A stretch of DNA of 59,481 bases from Candidatus Dactylopiibacterium carminicum (GCF_014736495.1 NZ_MDUX01000016.1:1-59481), one strand, 5' to 3'; counted from the stretch's first letter, positions 20,253 to 35,248 are shown. The notes: generated from the sequence alone by a model not told the origin. Made by a program: numbers and translations.

Positions 20253-21917
20253 TCAGCCTCCGATCATCTCGGTGTTCGCAGCGCCCGGGGGCACCATGGG
20301 AAACACCTTCTGGTTGACGTCTATCGAGCAATGGATCAGACAAGGGCCGCGCGTGGCCATGGCCTGTGCCAGGCATGCACGCGGATCAGCGGCGGCATCA
20401 AGATCGAAGACCTGCATGCCGAACCCCTCGGCAATGCGCACGAAATCCGTCGGCCGGCGATAGTCGGCCGCAAAAATGCGCTGGCCGTAGAACAGATCCT
20501 GCTGCTGATGCACCAGGCCCAGGGATTGGTTGTTCATCAGCACCACCTTGATGTTCACACCTTCTTCCACGGCGGTATCCAGTTCCTGGATGTTCATTTT
20601 CAGACTGCCATCCCCCGAGAAGCAGACCACGGTCCGCCCGGGCTCGGCCAGCGCGGCACCGATGGCCGCTGGCAGACCAAAACCCATGGTGCCGAGCCCT
20701 CCGGAGGTCAGCAACTGGCGTGCGCGGCGGAATGGGTAGGCCTGTGCCACCCACATCTGGTGCTGGCCGACATCGGTGGCGATGATCGCCCCCTCGTCGA
20801 GCAGGCCGGCCACGGCCCGGATCAGGCCATAGTGGCTGCGCACATCCTCGCTCCCCGGCAAGGCCAGCGGATGCTGCTGCTTGAGCTCACGGATCCGCTC
20901 CAGCCAGCGTGCGCGTGGATTGGCTTGCACCCGGGGCGCCAGACAGGCCAGCACGGTAGCCACATCTCCCTGGATGGCGACGTCTGGACGGCGGATCTTC
21001 CCCAGCTCGGCTGCGTCGATATCGATATGAATCACGGCTGCGTCCGGACAGAATTCCGCCGCCTTGCCAATTGCCCGATCATCGAAACGCGCTCCCAGCA
21101 CGATCAGCAGATCGGCTTCTGCCAGCGCGTAATTGGTATAACGGGCGCCATGCATGCCCAACATGCCCAGCGATAACGGATGATCCACCGGCATGGCCCC
21201 CAGCCCCATCAGGGTCATCGTCGTCGGCAAACCGGCCTGCTCGGCAAAGGCGGTGGCGGCCCCGGCCGCATCGCCGGCGATCACGCCACCGCCCAGATAG
21301 AGCACCGGCGTACGCGCGGCGTTGATCAATGCCGCAGCCCGCGCCAGTTGCTCGTCGTCGACCTGCGGAGCAGGCGTCCGCATACTGGGCAGAGGCAACT
21401 GGGCAATCTCGATGCCGGCGGTCAGCACATCCTTCGGAATGTCTACCCACACGGGCCCCGGGCGACCAGACTCAGCGATGCGGAAAGCTGCCGGGATGAT
21501 TTCCAGCAGATCTCGCACGTCGCGCACCAGCCAGTTGTGCTTGGTGACGGGGATCGAGATCCCGTAGGTATCGACTTCCTGGAACGCATCGGTGCCGATC
21601 ATGGCGCTGGGCACCTGGGCCGTGATGCATACCAGCGGAATCGAATCGAGCTTGGCATCAGCCACGGCGGTGAGCAGGTTGGTCGCACCCGGCCCGCTGG
21701 ATGCCAGACAGACTGCCGCGCGGCCACTGACGCGAGCCATCCCCTGGGCGATGAATCCGCCCCCCTGTTCGTGACGCGCCAGCACGTGGCGGATGCGCTT
21801 GCTGGCTGCCAGCGCATGATAGAAAGGCAGAATCGGGCCGCCGGGAATCCCGGCGACCGTGGTGATGCCCTGTTGCTCCAGAAGTTGCACGAGCAACTCC
21901 GCCCCGGTCAATTGCAT
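20253..21917 (-). CDS. ilvB: Acetolactate synthase large subunit, IlvB type
   Basis: ThDP-dependent enzyme making 2-acetolactate or 2-aceto-2-hydroxybutyrate, first step of branched-chain amino acid synthesis. ATG 21917 gives 554 residues beginning [20 protein letters not shown], then [12 protein letters not shown]; other motifs are [27 protein letters not shown], and the ThDP site [12 protein letters not shown]...MNNQSLGLV. The open frame continues upstream but that part holds the terminator and leader peptide. Together with ilvN this matches the E. coli AHAS I pair. Confidence 0.96.
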   Translation of the reverse strand: MQLTGAELLVQLLEQQGITTVAGIPGGPILPFYHALAASKRIRHVLARHEQGGGFIAQGMARVSGRAAVCLASSGPGATNLLTAVADAKLDSIPLVCITAQVPSAMIGTDAFQEVDTYGISIPVTKHNWLVRDVRDLLEIIPAAFRIAESGRPGPVWVDIPKDVLTAGIEIAQLPLPSMRTPAPQVDDEQLARAAALINAARTPVLYLGGGVIAGDAAGAATAFAEQAGLPTTMTLMGLGAMPVDHPLSLGMLGMHGARYTNYALAEADLLIVLGARFDDRAIGKAAEFCPDAAVIHIDIDAAELGKIRRPDVAIQGDVATVLACLAPRVQANPRARWLERIRELKQQHPLALPGSEDVRSHYGLIRAVAGLLDEGAIIATDVGQHQMWVAQAYPFRRARQLLTSGGLGTMGFGLPAAIGAALAEPGRTVVCFSGDGSLKMNIQELDTAVEEGVNIKVVLMNNQSLGLVHQQQDLFYGQRIFAADYRRPTDFVRIAEGFGMQVFDLDAAADPRACLAQAMATRGPCLIHCSIDVNQKVFPMVPPGAANTEMIGG

Positions 21918-21956
21918 GATCGATCTCCTGGTGGGTGCCAGCAGGCCAGAGGGAGC

Positions 21957-21990
21957 AAAAAAAGCCCCCGCCAGCTCGCGCCGGCGGGGG
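21957..21990 (-). terminator. ilvB attenuator (terminator hairpin)
   Basis: On the transcript, CCCCCGCCGGC, GCGA loop, GCTGGCGGGGG followed by seven U: an 11-base-pair stem with one G-U pair. It lies 40 bases before ilvB and 28 after the leader-peptide stop. A competing antiterminator is visible: CGCCG-UAA-CGGGG around the leader stop (22026-22014) can pair with CCCCG-C-CGGCG (within 21990-21979), the 5' arm of the terminator. Confidence 0.88.
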
Positions 21991-22018
21991 TTGAATCCTT
22001 GAGCCTGGATCGTCCCCG

Positions 22019-22168
22019 TTACGGCGCGTTGCCGCCTACGCCTACTACTACGCGTACGACTACGGCTGCCACAGAAGCGGCAACAGCAGAACGGAGCACG
22101 AAGCAGGAGACGGAGTTCACGAGGTCTTGCCAAACAGAAGTGAGAAACGCATTGGCATTCAAGCACAT
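22019..22168 (-). CDS. ivbL: Valine-rich leader peptide of ilvBN (IvbL-like)
   Basis: Short coding region ending in SVAAVVVRVVVGVGGNAP, with seven Val in ten codons, directly upstream of the ilvB attenuator. E. coli IvbL, the AHAS I leader, ends in a nearly identical Val-rich run closing with GNAP. I list it from ATG 22168 (49 residues); a GTG start giving about 33 residues would match IvbL length better. Stalling at Val codons would leave the region around the stop free to form the antiterminator; completing translation would favour the terminator. Expected control is therefore by charged tRNA-Val. Confidence 0.85.
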   Translation of the reverse strand: MCLNANAFLTSVWQDLVNSVSCFVLRSAVAASVAAVVVRVVVGVGGNAP

Positions 22169-22343
22169 GGCAGTGGCCTGCTCAAGCCCTTGAAAAGATA
22201 CAAACCCCTGCAGGAAAAACCCGCATGCCGCCAGGATTCGAGGGCAAACCCATGAATGCAAGGCTGTTTTTAAAAACCATTAGGTAAAAGGGGCTCATAT
22301 GCGCCACAAAAACTCACAAACACGCCCCTTCAGAAACACAGAC
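22169..22343. other. Intergenic region upstream of the ilvB leader
   Basis: Probable location of the ilvBN promoter. It contains the 12-base palindrome GTTTTTAAAAAC at 22265-22276 and A/T-rich stretches unlike the surrounding DNA. No convincing -35/-10 pair could be chosen by eye. Confidence 0.4.
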
Positions 22344-25300
22344 TCATTCCACCGGACATTCACCACCGTCCGTGAAGATCAGCATGGCCTTGAGTGGCTT
22401 GTGCGGAAAAACTGCACGCATCGCCGCCACATAATCGGCAAGCTGCTCACGATAGGCCTGCATCAGGGAAGCATCTCCCATCTGCCCGCTCTTGTAGTCC
22501 AGCACCCAGACGGCATCATCGAACTCGACCCAGCGATCGATGCGCCGGAGCTGTCCCTTGGCATCCAGCAATGCCGTCTCATTTCCGGCACGCAGATGGC
22601 TACCAGGATCGAAGAAGCGCTGCAACGTGGGCCGGGCAAGCAGTTTTTCGGCAGTCTGGCGGACTTCCGCTGCCACTTCGGGCAAGGGCCAGCCGGCATG
22701 GTGTGCTTCCAGCCAGGCATGCATAGCAGCGCCGAAGTCTATCCCGGCGTTCGATTCGGCAGAGACCGGTGATCCCCCACGCAGGCTGCCGATACGCGGC
22801 ACACTCGATCGCTTCTCCAGGATTGACGGAACGGGCACGGCATCCGCTGCCGCGCGTTCCTGTTCAGGCAAACCACCCTGAATACCGGCAGCCACATCGA
22901 GCCGCTCCAAACCGGCCGCCAGGCGTGACCAGTGTGTCGTCGCACCCGTTGCACGCGCAGGTGCGATGCCGCTGGCAATGAAAACCTGTTCGGCACGGCT
23001 GATCGCCACATAAAGGAGATTCAGCTCCTCGCGCTCGGCGGCTTTCGCTTCCGCCTCCAGCAACGGTCCCCGTAGCGGCCCGATCTCCGAGCTGCGCCCG
23101 AGCACCGAGAAATGCCCGGGCAAGCCCTGCCCGGCGGGCCAGTCGAGCAGGACCGTGTAGCCATCGGCCCGGCGCGCAGGCGCATGGGCATCGATCAGCC
23201 AGACGATGGGCGCCTCCAGCCCCTTGGCGGCGTGGATGGTCATGACGCGCACCCGCCCGCCCGCTGCTTCCGTGCCGGCTGCGATCAGCCCCTCATCCGG
23301 TGCTTCATCCTCTGCCTGCGACAGACGCGAAAGCTTATCGACCAGACGTGTCAGGCTGGGGTAACGACCGCCGTCGACGTCCAGCGCCAAGGCCAGCAGC
23401 GCCTCCAGGTTGGCCTGCACGCCCGGCCAGAGCACGGCGGGCAATACCGCGCGGGTCCGCGCGAACCAGTCTGACTCGTGAAAGATCCGATCGATGAGAT
23501 CGTGCGCCGGCAGATGCGCCGAAACCTCCAGCCAGGCTTCGAGCAGTGCCCCGGCCCGCACCAGCCTCGGATTCGTACCTGCGGCGGCCAGGCTGCGCAA
23601 GGCGGGCCACCAATCGCGCCCGGCGGCGGAGAGCGCCAGCAGATCCTCATCCGTCACGGCAAAAGCTGGTGAACGCAGGGCATGTGCCAAGGCAAGCGCG
23701 TTGCCCGGATCGGCCAGGAAACGCAGCACGGCAAGCAGATCCTGGGCCTCCAGCGTATCGAGCAGCCCGCCCTGCCCCGGGCTGACGAAGGGAATGCCGG
23801 CCGCCCGCAATGCCCCCTCGTAGATGCTCAGTTGCGTCTTGCGTCGGGTGAGGATGAGGATGTCGCTGAAGCGTGCGGGGCGATCCCCCTTTGCGTCACG
23901 TATCCGCCAGCATCCGACCATCTGCCGGATACGGCTGGCGAGCTGTGCGGCCTCTTCGGCACGCCGCAGATCCTCCGGATCATGACGCGGCTCGGTCAGG
24001 GGTTGGCGCATGCCTTCAATCGCAACCTCCGCCGCGTCCTCCTGCGCAGCCACCAGGGGCAGCAGCTCCACACGCGAAGGCCAGTCCACGCGCTCCGCAG
24101 TCTGCCGCTCGAATCCAGGGACACCCTCGAACACAGCATTCATCAGATCGACAATGCCCTGCGCATTACGGAAAGTGTGCGCATTGCTGATTCGTACCGC
24201 ACCGAAAGTCTGCTCGAAATGCCCGGCTGCCGCGGTGAACAGACGGGGTTCCGCACGCCGGAAACGGTAGATAGATTGCTTCGGATCCCCCACCAGGAAA
24301 ATACCGGGCGGACTCATGCCGGCATCCTGGTAAGCATCCAGCCAGCCTCGCAGGATGCGCCATTGCAAGGGGTTGGTATCCTGAAATTCGTCGAGCAGGA
24401 TGTGGCGGTAGCGTGCGTCCAGTCTTGCCTGTAACCAGGCGGCCGAACCTTCCTGGGCCAGCAACTGGTCGATCTCTGCCTCCAGATCGGCAAAGTCCAT
24501 CACTCGCTGGGCACGCTTTAGCGCATCCAGACGTGCCAGCAGAACATCCCCCAGACGCAATGCCTGGGCATTGAAACGCGCATTGCGGCAATCCTGCAGC
24601 GCCCCCAGGCAATCGATCAGACGTGTACTCCACGCAGAATGCAGCGCTAGCAGACGATTCTCGCCGCCGTCCCCCAGGCGCTTGGCCTGGGCGGCGGAAG
24701 GTTTGCGCGCGCGCGGTGCCTGCTGCGCGGTCAGAAAGACCGATGCGATCCGCCGCAGCCAGTCCTCACCTATTCCCTGCTGGCGCGCATCCAGTACGGC
24801 CTGTGCCAGTTCGTTGCCCTGAGCCTGGTCACTCACAGTGTTCTGCCCGAGCAGACGGGCAAACTCCTCCAGTTCAGCCAGCCTTTCCGCCCCGTGGAGG
24901 GGCTGCAAGGGATCACAACCAGCCCCCAGCGCTTCGGACAAAGCCCCGACGGCGGCATCGAGATCGGCAAATTGCTTGCACCAGAGTTCCCATTCCGCAC
25001 GCCGCTCGCAAAAAGCGCGCAGCAGGGCACGGGTATTGCTGGCTCCGGCCTGCTGATAAAGATCCAGCAGAGCGCTCGCCAAAGCGCCTTGCGGATCGCG
25101 CGCGCAATCCTCGGCAAGCGCATCCCAGGCTTCGTCGAACAAACGACGACCCGCCTCCTCCAGATTACGGCCGGCGAGCCCGCTTTCAAGCGGTGCTCCG
25201 CTCAACAGACGGGCGAACCAGCCGTGGAAGGTGGTAATGGTGGCTGCCGGTTCGGCACGCAGCACAGTCTCGAAAAGACTGCGCGCGCGAGGCAGTTGCT

Positions 25301-25598
25301 GTTCGGCCTCAAGCGGCGTCAGCCCACGCTCCACGAGCATGCTCAAGGCCTGCTCGCGGGGCACCCCGGCAAGCTCCGCCAGCAGCGAGCGCAGGCGAGC
25401 CTCGATCTCGCGCGCAGCCTTGCGCGTGTAGGTGATGGCGAGGATTTCACCCGGCCGCACACCGGCCAGCAGTAGACGCAGCAGACGGGCAGTCAGCAGC
25501 CAGGTTTTGCCACTGCCGGCGCAAGCCTCGACCGCCACGCTGTTGGCGGGGTCGAGTGCCAGCAGGCGGGCCGCTTTGCGGCGCTCTGCATCAGACAT
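22344..25598 (-). CDS. addA: UvrD-type helicase/nuclease, AddA-like
   Basis: Large (1,084-residue) recombination enzyme for double-strand-break processing. Helicase motifs are clear: Walker [62 protein letters not shown] and [16 protein letters not shown]. The C-terminus has a RecB-like nuclease block ([20 protein letters not shown], then [15 protein letters not shown]). ATG 25598 overlaps the edd stop by eight bases. A partner addB gene is not adjacent, which is unusual, so AddA versus a RecB-like relative is not fully settled. Confidence 0.82.
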   Translation of the reverse strand: MSDAERRKAARLLALDPANSVAVEACAGSGKTWLLTARLLRLLLAGVRPGEILAITYTRKAAREIEARLRSLLAELAGVPREQALSMLVERGLTPLEAEQQLPRARSLFETVLRAEPAATITTFHGWFARLLSGAPLESGLAGRNLEEAGRRLFDEAWDALAEDCARDPQGALASALLDLYQQAGASNTRALLRAFCERRAEWELWCKQFADLDAAVGALSEALGAGCDPLQPLHGAERLAELEEFARLLGQNTVSDQAQGNELAQAVLDARQQGIGEDWLRRIASVFLTAQQAPRARKPSAAQAKRLGDGGENRLLALHSAWSTRLIDCLGALQDCRNARFNAQALRLGDVLLARLDALKRAQRVMDFADLEAEIDQLLAQEGSAAWLQARLDARYRHILLDEFQDTNPLQWRILRGWLDAYQDAGMSPPGIFLVGDPKQSIYRFRRAEPRLFTAAAGHFEQTFGAVRISNAHTFRNAQGIVDLMNAVFEGVPGFERQTAERVDWPSRVELLPLVAAQEDAAEVAIEGMRQPLTEPRHDPEDLRRAEEAAQLASRIRQMVGCWRIRDAKGDRPARFSDILILTRRKTQLSIYEGALRAAGIPFVSPGQGGLLDTLEAQDLLAVLRFLADPGNALALAHALRSPAFAVTDEDLLALSAAGRDWWPALRSLAAAGTNPRLVRAGALLEAWLEVSAHLPAHDLIDRIFHESDWFARTRAVLPAVLWPGVQANLEALLALALDVDGGRYPSLTRLVDKLSRLSQAEDEAPDEGLIAAGTEAAGGRVRVMTIHAAKGLEAPIVWLIDAHAPARRADGYTVLLDWPAGQGLPGHFSVLGRSSEIGPLRGPLLEAEAKAAEREELNLLYVAISRAEQVFIASGIAPARATGATTHWSRLAAGLERLDVAAGIQGGLPEQERAAADAVPVPSILEKRSSVPRIGSLRGGSPVSAESNAGIDFGAAMHAWLEAHHAGWPLPEVAAEVRQTAEKLLARPTLQRFFDPGSHLRAGNETALLDAKGQLRRIDRWVEFDDAVWVLDYKSGQMGDASLMQAYREQLADYVAAMRAVFPHKPLKAMLIFTDGGECPVE

Positions 25599-27408
25599 CC
25601 GTGAAAACCGTCGCCCCCAGCTCGGCACCGCTGGCATTACGCCGCATCATGCCGAACAATTCGCGGCCCAGTCCCTGCTGATGGCCACCAGCAAAAAGCG
25701 CGGGCACACGGGCAGCGAACACGGCTTTCTCCACCTCCAGTTGCAGCACGCCACGATCCGCATCCAGCAGCAGGATGTCGCCCTCCTGCACGCGGGCGAG
25801 CGGTCCTCCACTCAAGGCTTCGGGTGTCACGTGAATGGCTGCGGGCACCTTACCCGAGGCGCCCGACATGCGACCATCGGTCACCAGCGCGACCTTGAAA
25901 CCTTTGTCCTGAAGATTGGCCAAAGCCGGGGTGAGCTTGTGCAGCTCCGGCATGCCGATCGCCTGCGGCCCCTGGAAACGCAATACGGCAATGAAATCCC
26001 GCTCCAACCGGCCCGCCTTGACCTCGGCCAGAAACGCATCCTGGCTGTCGAAGACCACGGCGGGTGCACGGACCAGACGGTGCTCCGGCTTCACGGCCGA
26101 CACTTTGATCACGGCTCGGCCGAGATTTCCGGTCAGCAGACGCAGGCCGCCATCCGGACTGAATGGCTGGGCGGCGCTGGACAACACGCTGGTGTCGCCA
26201 CTGACGGTGGATATTTCCCGCCATATCAGCCCGCCATCCTGCAGCTCGGGCGCACGTGTGTAGGCATCCAGCCCTTGACCGATGATGGTGTGAACATCGT
26301 CATGCAGCAGCCCCGCCCCCAGCAGCTCACGTATGACCCAAGCCATACCCCCCGCGGCGTGGAACTGGTTAACGTCGGCGGCGCCATTCGGATACACCCG
26401 TGCCAGCAGCGGCACTTCGTGCGACAAGGCCTCGAAATCGCTCCAGTCGATGATGAAGCCCGCCATGCGTGCCATTGCGACCAGATGCAGGGTATGGTTC
26501 GTGGAGCCTCCCGTGGCCAGCAAGCCAACGATGGCGTTCACGAAACTGCGTGCGTCCAGCATGCGGCCCAGGGGCATGAAACCTGGCCGGCCGGCAATCA
26601 GATCCAGTCCGCGGCGCACGGCCTCCTGCGTCAGCGCCTCCCGCAGTGCAGTACCCGGCGGCACGAAAGAGGCGCCTGGCAAATGCAGCCCCATCATCTC
26701 CATCAGCATCTGGTTGCTGTTGGCCGTGCCATAGAAGGTACAGGTGCCGGGGGCGTGGTAGGAGCGGGCCTCGCTCTCCAGCAAGGCATCCTGACCGACC
26801 TCTCCGGCGGCAAAACGCTGGCGCACCTTGGCCTTCTGATCATTGGAGATACCCGTGGGCATCGGCCCGGCCGGCACGAAGACGAAGGGCAGATGACCGA
26901 AACGCAGCGCGCCCATCAGCAGGCCAGGCACGATCTTGTCGCAAATGCCCAGACAAAGCCCGGCATCGAACATGTTGTGCGACAACGCGACAGCCGTGCT
27001 CATGGCGATCACGTCACGCGAGAACAGGGACAGATCCATGCCCGGCTGGCCCTGAGTGATGCCGTCGCACATCGCCGGCACACCGCCAGCCACCTGGGCC
27101 GTGGCGCCATGTTGACGCGCAGCCGCCTTGATGAGATCAGGATAGGCGCCGTAGGGTTGATGGGCGGAGAGCATGTCGTTGTAGGCGGTGACAATGCCCA
27201 GATTGGGGGCACGGACAGCCATGATGCTCAACTTGTCCTCGGCAGGGCTTGCAGCGAAGCCATGGGCGAGATTGGTACAACCAAGCTGACCGCGGTAGGG
27301 CGAACCCGGAATGGCGGCTTCGATGGAGGCCAGATAACCGGCACGGGTTTGCTCGCTACGGGCCTCTATCCTGCGGGTCAGGGCCGCGACGCTGGCTTTG
27401 GTGGACAT
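25591..27408 (-). CDS. edd: 6-phosphogluconate dehydratase
   Basis: First dedicated Entner-Doudoroff step, 6-phosphogluconate to KDPG. The 605-residue protein belongs to the IlvD/Edd family and shows the Fe-S cysteines in [13 protein letters not shown] and [20 protein letters not shown], then [19 protein letters not shown] and [18 protein letters not shown]. The length and the [13 protein letters not shown] segment fit Edd rather than IlvD. A good GAGGAGGG site precedes ATG 27408. eda is not in the window. It is translationally coupled to addA. Confidence 0.95.
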   Translation of the reverse strand: MSTKASVAALTRRIEARSEQTRAGYLASIEAAIPGSPYRGQLGCTNLAHGFAASPAEDKLSIMAVRAPNLGIVTAYNDMLSAHQPYGAYPDLIKAAARQHGATAQVAGGVPAMCDGITQGQPGMDLSLFSRDVIAMSTAVALSHNMFDAGLCLGICDKIVPGLLMGALRFGHLPFVFVPAGPMPTGISNDQKAKVRQRFAAGEVGQDALLESEARSYHAPGTCTFYGTANSNQMLMEMMGLHLPGASFVPPGTALREALTQEAVRRGLDLIAGRPGFMPLGRMLDARSFVNAIVGLLATGGSTNHTLHLVAMARMAGFIIDWSDFEALSHEVPLLARVYPNGAADVNQFHAAGGMAWVIRELLGAGLLHDDVHTIIGQGLDAYTRAPELQDGGLIWREISTVSGDTSVLSSAAQPFSPDGGLRLLTGNLGRAVIKVSAVKPEHRLVRAPAVVFDSQDAFLAEVKAGRLERDFIAVLRFQGPQAIGMPELHKLTPALANLQDKGFKVALVTDGRMSGASGKVPAAIHVTPEALSGGPLARVQEGDILLLDADRGVLQLEVEKAVFAARVPALFAGGHQQGLGRELFGMMRRNASGAELGATVFTDV

Positions 27409-27479
27409 GGCATCCCTCCTCGTTCGGCAGAGCGAGGATTATTCCATCGCTCCACCATCGTCATCGCTCCCGCCGGATT

Positions 27480-27764
27480 TCAACGGGAGCCGTGTTCCTC
27501 GGGCAACTGCACGAAGACCTCGCCGGGTTTGACGAGATTGAGTTCGTAACGGGCGCGCTCTTCCATCGCCTCGTAACCGGACTTCAGATCCTTGACCTCG
27601 GCAGCGAGGTCGGCGTTCCGCCGTTCCTGGGTCTGATTGGCTTCGCGGATAGCTTCGAGCCGGGCTTCGGCCTCCTGCACCTCGCGCACGCTTCCCTTGC
27701 CGATCCACAGCGGATATTGCAAAGCGATCAACATGGCAAGGAAGATCAGGGCAGGCCAGCGCAT
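27480..27764 (-). CDS. ftsB: Cell division protein FtsB
   Basis: Bitopic membrane protein of the FtsQLB divisome subcomplex. From ATG 27764 it has 94 residues: membrane segment at about 2-19 (RWPALIFLAMLIALQYPLWI), a coiled coil from EVQEAEARLEAIREANQTQE on, and the conserved C-terminal EERARYELNLVKPGEVFVQL. The eno-ftsB order is standard. A terminator stands between eno and ftsB, so ftsB may rely on read-through or its own promoter. Confidence 0.93.
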   Translation of the reverse strand: MRWPALIFLAMLIALQYPLWIGKGSVREVQEAEARLEAIREANQTQERRNADLAAEVKDLKSGYEAMEERARYELNLVKPGEVFVQLPEEHGSR

Positions 27765-27780
27765 GGGGCAGCAACAGACG

Positions 27781-27806
27781 AAAAAAGGGCGCACCGTGGT
27801 GCGCCC
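27781..27806 (-). terminator. Terminator after eno
   Basis: On the minus strand GGGCGCACC, AC loop, GGTGCGCCC followed by TTTTTT. It lies 29 bases past the eno stop and 17 bases before ftsB. Confidence 0.88.
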
Positions 27807-27835
27807 TTGATTGTAGCCGTGAAACGCCCTGCGGA

Positions 27836-31906
<4,071 letters not shown>

Positions 31907-32025
31907 TCAAACCCGCCGCGAGGACACAAGGGAACATTCGCGTGTGACGGACAGACGCCGAAGACGTGTCTTACATTCACCGAGCATGCATGCCTATACT
32001 TCCACCCTGACAGGAAGGTCAGAGC

Positions 32026-34491
32026 ATGGAGACCACGAGGTCATCCATGGGTTGCCACCAGCCCTTGTGCGCCGATAACACCAACATCATGCGCCTGATG
32101 GAATCATTCACACGATTGCAGCACTGGCTGGATGCCACCTCCATCCAGCAGCGTCTGCGGCTGCTGGCCCTGCTCAGCGCTGCGGGTCTGTGCATGCTGC
32201 TGGCGCTGAGTCTGCTCGCTGGCTCGATCAAGGACGGATATTTCGAGGCGCCTGATGCACTCAACGCCCAACAGCGCCAGCTACAGCATTTCAATACGGA
32301 AACGGCACGCCTTCAGCTCACCATCCAGGACAATCTGCATGCGCCGGATGACTCGCTGGACGAACGCATAGACGGTTCAACGGAAAAGCTGCTCAGCGAA
32401 TTCCAGGCTCTCAATCGCGCCGCACGGGGCAATAAGGAAGCACTCGATCTGCTACGCAAATCGCTGGACGATTTCAGCCAGGGCTATCTGGCCCTCAGGC
32501 AGATCAACCAGCGCATTGACGAACACTACCACCAGGAACTCATCCTGCCCTCGCAGACCGCTGCCGCCTTGCTCGAAAAACTGCTGCGAGAAACCTCGGC
32601 GGCGGAGCCGGCACACGCCGAGGCTTCTGCCAGGATCCACGCCGCGTTCATCGAAACCCTGCTGAAGATGAACACGTATTACACCAAGCACGAAATGACG
32701 GTGAGCCATGCGACGCGTTCCGCACTGGAACACCTCACCCAGACGATCACGGCACTGGAAGGAAAAGCGCTCAACGAAACGGAAAGACGCCAGCTACGGG
32801 ATCTGCAGCGGCAGATCCAAACGATGATCAGCGGCCTTGGCAATCTGCAGCGGGCCTACGCCACACGCGATCAGATCATGCAGGACCGCATTCAGGCGGC
32901 CCTTCAGCATATCGCTCAAGGTGCCAGTCTGCTCGATGGGCGCTATACCGCTGGCGAGCAGGCGCTGCGCGCACGCTACGCCCTGCATCAAGGACTGGTA
33001 AACGGTGTCGCGGTAACACTCAGCCTGCTGGTAATTGCCGTCGCGTTCGGCCTTGGCACACTCATCTTCCGCTCCATCAGTACACCGCTGACGCAATTGC
33101 TGCACACAGTGGAAGCCTATTCGGCAGGTGATTTCCAGCATCCGGTCCCGGATGTCGGCAACAACGAACTGGGACAGCTTGCCGGCAGCCTGCGCGAGTT
33201 CCGGCTCAGCGCATTGCAGCGCAATCTTGCCGAACGTGCGTTGCGCGACAGCGAAGGGCGTTTCCGGGCGCTGTCCGACATGTCCAGCGACTTTTTCTGG
33301 GAACAAAACTCGATGCTGCAGTACACCGCTTTCTCGGGTCAGCGCGCGGGAGAGTTGTTGACCAGCAACGTACTAAAACTGGGTGTGCGGCCCTGGGAAA
33401 ACCCCCGCGTGGTCGAATATGAAGATGAATGGGCCCTTCACAGGCAGCAGGTCGAATCCCACGAAGCTTTCCGTGATTTCGAGTTTGCGCTGCAGTTGGA
33501 GTCCGGCACTTATCTCTACCTGCTGGCCAGCGGCGATCCAGTCTGGTCGGAGAATGGAGATTTCCGCGGGTATCGCGGCACGGCCAAGGACGTCTCCGCC
33601 CAGAAGGCCTCGGAAGCGAAGATTCGCGAGTTCAATCTCACGTTGGAACAGCGCGTGATCGAACGCACACAGGCGCTGGAGCACTCCAATCAACAGCTAT
33701 CTCAGGCGATGGAACAGCTGGTGCAGAGGGAGAAGCTTGCTTCCCTGGGCAATCTGGTGGCCGGTGTGGCGCATGAACTGAATACGCCACTGGGCAATGC
33801 ACTGGTAGCCGCGACTTCGCTCCACGATCAGGTCCGCGAGATCGAACAGCGCATCGACTCCGGCAACCTGCGCAAATCCGACCTCACTGAGTTCATCCAA
33901 CTCAGCCGGGAAGGCTGTGAGTTGATCGAACGCAACGCGCACCGGGCCGTCGACCTGGTGGCCAACTTCAAACAGGTCGCCGTAGATCAAACCAGCGCCC
34001 AACGACGAGGGTTCGATCTGGCACAGACGGTGAGCGAGGTCGTCGCCACGCTATCCCCCAGCCTGCGCAAACAGCAACACACGATCAGCATCGACATCCC
34101 GCCGGGTATCGAGTTGGACAGTTATCCCGGGCCACTGGATCAGGTGATCACCAACTTGGTGACCAACGCCACGGTCCACGCTTTCGCACCGGGAGATGCC
34201 GGCCACATCCTGATTTCCGCCTCCATGGTTGGCGTCGACGAAATCCTGTTGATGATCTCCGACAACGGTGTAGGTATCCCGGTGGACAAACACGCGCGCG
34301 TGTTCGACCCATTCTTCACCACACGTATGGGACAGGGAGGCAGCGGCCTGGGGTTGTACATCGTTTACAACATCGTGATCAGCTTGCTGGGCGGCAGCAT
34401 CCAGTTGCTCAGCAGCCCCGGCATGGGCACTTGCTTCGTGCTGCGCCTGCCACGCATCGCCCCCGAAGTTGAGGAAGAAGACGACGCATAG
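32026..34491 (+). CDS. Membrane sensor histidine kinase with HAMP and PAS domains
   Basis: An 821-residue kinase. Membrane segments at about 46-66 and 327-349 flank a helical periplasmic region of about 260 residues; then HAMP (SISTPLTQLLHTVEAYSAGD), a PAS-like domain (ALSDMSSDFFWEQNSMLQYT), a coiled coil, HisKA with phospho-acceptor His583 (LVAGVAHELNTPLGNALVAA) and an HATPase domain (QVITNLVTNATVHAF; DNGVGIP; GGSGLGLYIVYNIV). The start is ATG 32026 behind AGGAAGG; in-frame ATGs at 32089 and 32098 are alternatives. No response regulator is adjacent, so its partner and signal are unknown. Confidence 0.88.
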   Translation: METTRSSMGCHQPLCADNTNIMRLMESFTRLQHWLDATSIQQRLRLLALLSAAGLCMLLALSLLAGSIKDGYFEAPDALNAQQRQLQHFNTETARLQLTIQDNLHAPDDSLDERIDGSTEKLLSEFQALNRAARGNKEALDLLRKSLDDFSQGYLALRQINQRIDEHYHQELILPSQTAAALLEKLLRETSAAEPAHAEASARIHAAFIETLLKMNTYYTKHEMTVSHATRSALEHLTQTITALEGKALNETERRQLRDLQRQIQTMISGLGNLQRAYATRDQIMQDRIQAALQHIAQGASLLDGRYTAGEQALRARYALHQGLVNGVAVTLSLLVIAVAFGLGTLIFRSISTPLTQLLHTVEAYSAGDFQHPVPDVGNNELGQLAGSLREFRLSALQRNLAERALRDSEGRFRALSDMSSDFFWEQNSMLQYTAFSGQRAGELLTSNVLKLGVRPWENPRVVEYEDEWALHRQQVESHEAFRDFEFALQLESGTYLYLLASGDPVWSENGDFRGYRGTAKDVSAQKASEAKIREFNLTLEQRVIERTQALEHSNQQLSQAMEQLVQREKLASLGNLVAGVAHELNTPLGNALVAATSLHDQVREIEQRIDSGNLRKSDLTEFIQLSREGCELIERNAHRAVDLVANFKQVAVDQTSAQRRGFDLAQTVSEVVATLSPSLRKQQHTISIDIPPGIELDSYPGPLDQVITNLVTNATVHAFAPGDAGHILISASMVGVDEILLMISDNGVGIPVDKHARVFDPFFTTRMGQGGSGLGLYIVYNIVISLLGGSIQLLSSPGMGTCFVLRLPRIAPEVEEEDDA

Positions 34492-34507
34492 GTACCCCGG
34501 GGCACGG

Positions 34508-35248
34508 TTACAACACGTAGCCTTGCAAGCGGTTCTCGATCAGGCGCGGATTGTCTCCGTGCGAAATGCTGATCAAGCCATCGACCATCATCTCGCGCAT
34601 GGCCACCAACTGGGCAACATGTGCCTGCAGCTTCTTGGCCACGGGCAGGAAGACAAGGTTTGCCGAGCCCACACCATAGATCGTGGCCACGAATGCTACG
34701 GCGATGCCCGCCCCCAGCTTGGAGGGGTCGCTGAGGTTCTCCATCACGTGGATCAACCCCATCACCGCCCCCAGAATGCCGATAGTGGGCGCATAGCCAC
34801 CGGCAGCCTCCCAGATCCTGGTCGCCTGTTTCAGATCGGCCTCCCAGATTGCGATCTCAACCTCAAGAACCTCGCGGATATGTTCCGGATCGACGCCGTC
34901 GACAAGCAACTGCAAGCCTTTGCGCAGGAACGGATCATCCAGCATGTCGATCCGGGACTCCAGCGCCAGCAGACCTTCTTTGCGTGCGGTGGTGCTCCAG
35001 GTCACCATCTGTGCGATCAGGGCCGGCTTGTTGAGTACCGGCGGCGAGAAGACCCACCCGACCATCGTCACTCCGCGGCGAAACGCACGCCACGGGCTCT
35101 GCAGCATCACAGCACCAACAGTACCCCCGATCACGATCAGGAAAGCCGTCGGTTGCACCAGTGAACTGATGTGCCCGCCTTCGAGCACCTGGCCGACCAG
35201 TATGGCGGCAAGCCCGAGAGCAAGACCGACAACGCTGATGATATCCAT
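34508..35248 (-). CDS. motC: Flagellar motor stator protein MotC (MotA family)
   Basis: Four-helix inner-membrane half of a proton-driven stator. The 246-residue product begins MDIISVVGLALGLAAILVGQ, then LEGGHISSLVQPTAFLIVIG, and has the family region GGYAPTIGILGAVMGLIHVM, then LGAGIAVAFVATIYGVGSAN and LVFLPVAKKL. This short form matches MotC of the MotCD type. It lies 17 bases after fliA. Its expected partner motD is near the flgMN genes instead. Confidence 0.93.
   Translation of the reverse strand: MDIISVVGLALGLAAILVGQVLEGGHISSLVQPTAFLIVIGGTVGAVMLQSPWRAFRRGVTMVGWVFSPPVLNKPALIAQMVTWSTTARKEGLLALESRIDMLDDPFLRKGLQLLVDGVDPEHIREVLEVEIAIWEADLKQATRIWEAAGGYAPTIGILGAVMGLIHVMENLSDPSKLGAGIAVAFVATIYGVGSANLVFLPVAKKLQAHVAQLVAMREMMVDGLISISHGDNPRLIENRLQGYVL

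Noticed and set aside
25432..27549. A 705-codon open frame on the plus strand opposite edd.
   Set aside because: It is the antisense shadow of edd in high-GC DNA; the translation is low-complexity and the edd frame has clear family motifs.
32071..32078. GCCGATAA, a perfect FliA -10, inside the start of the sensor kinase gene.
   Set aside because: No TAAA occurs 15 bases upstream, so I do not call a promoter; it remains a reason to doubt the exact start of the kinase.
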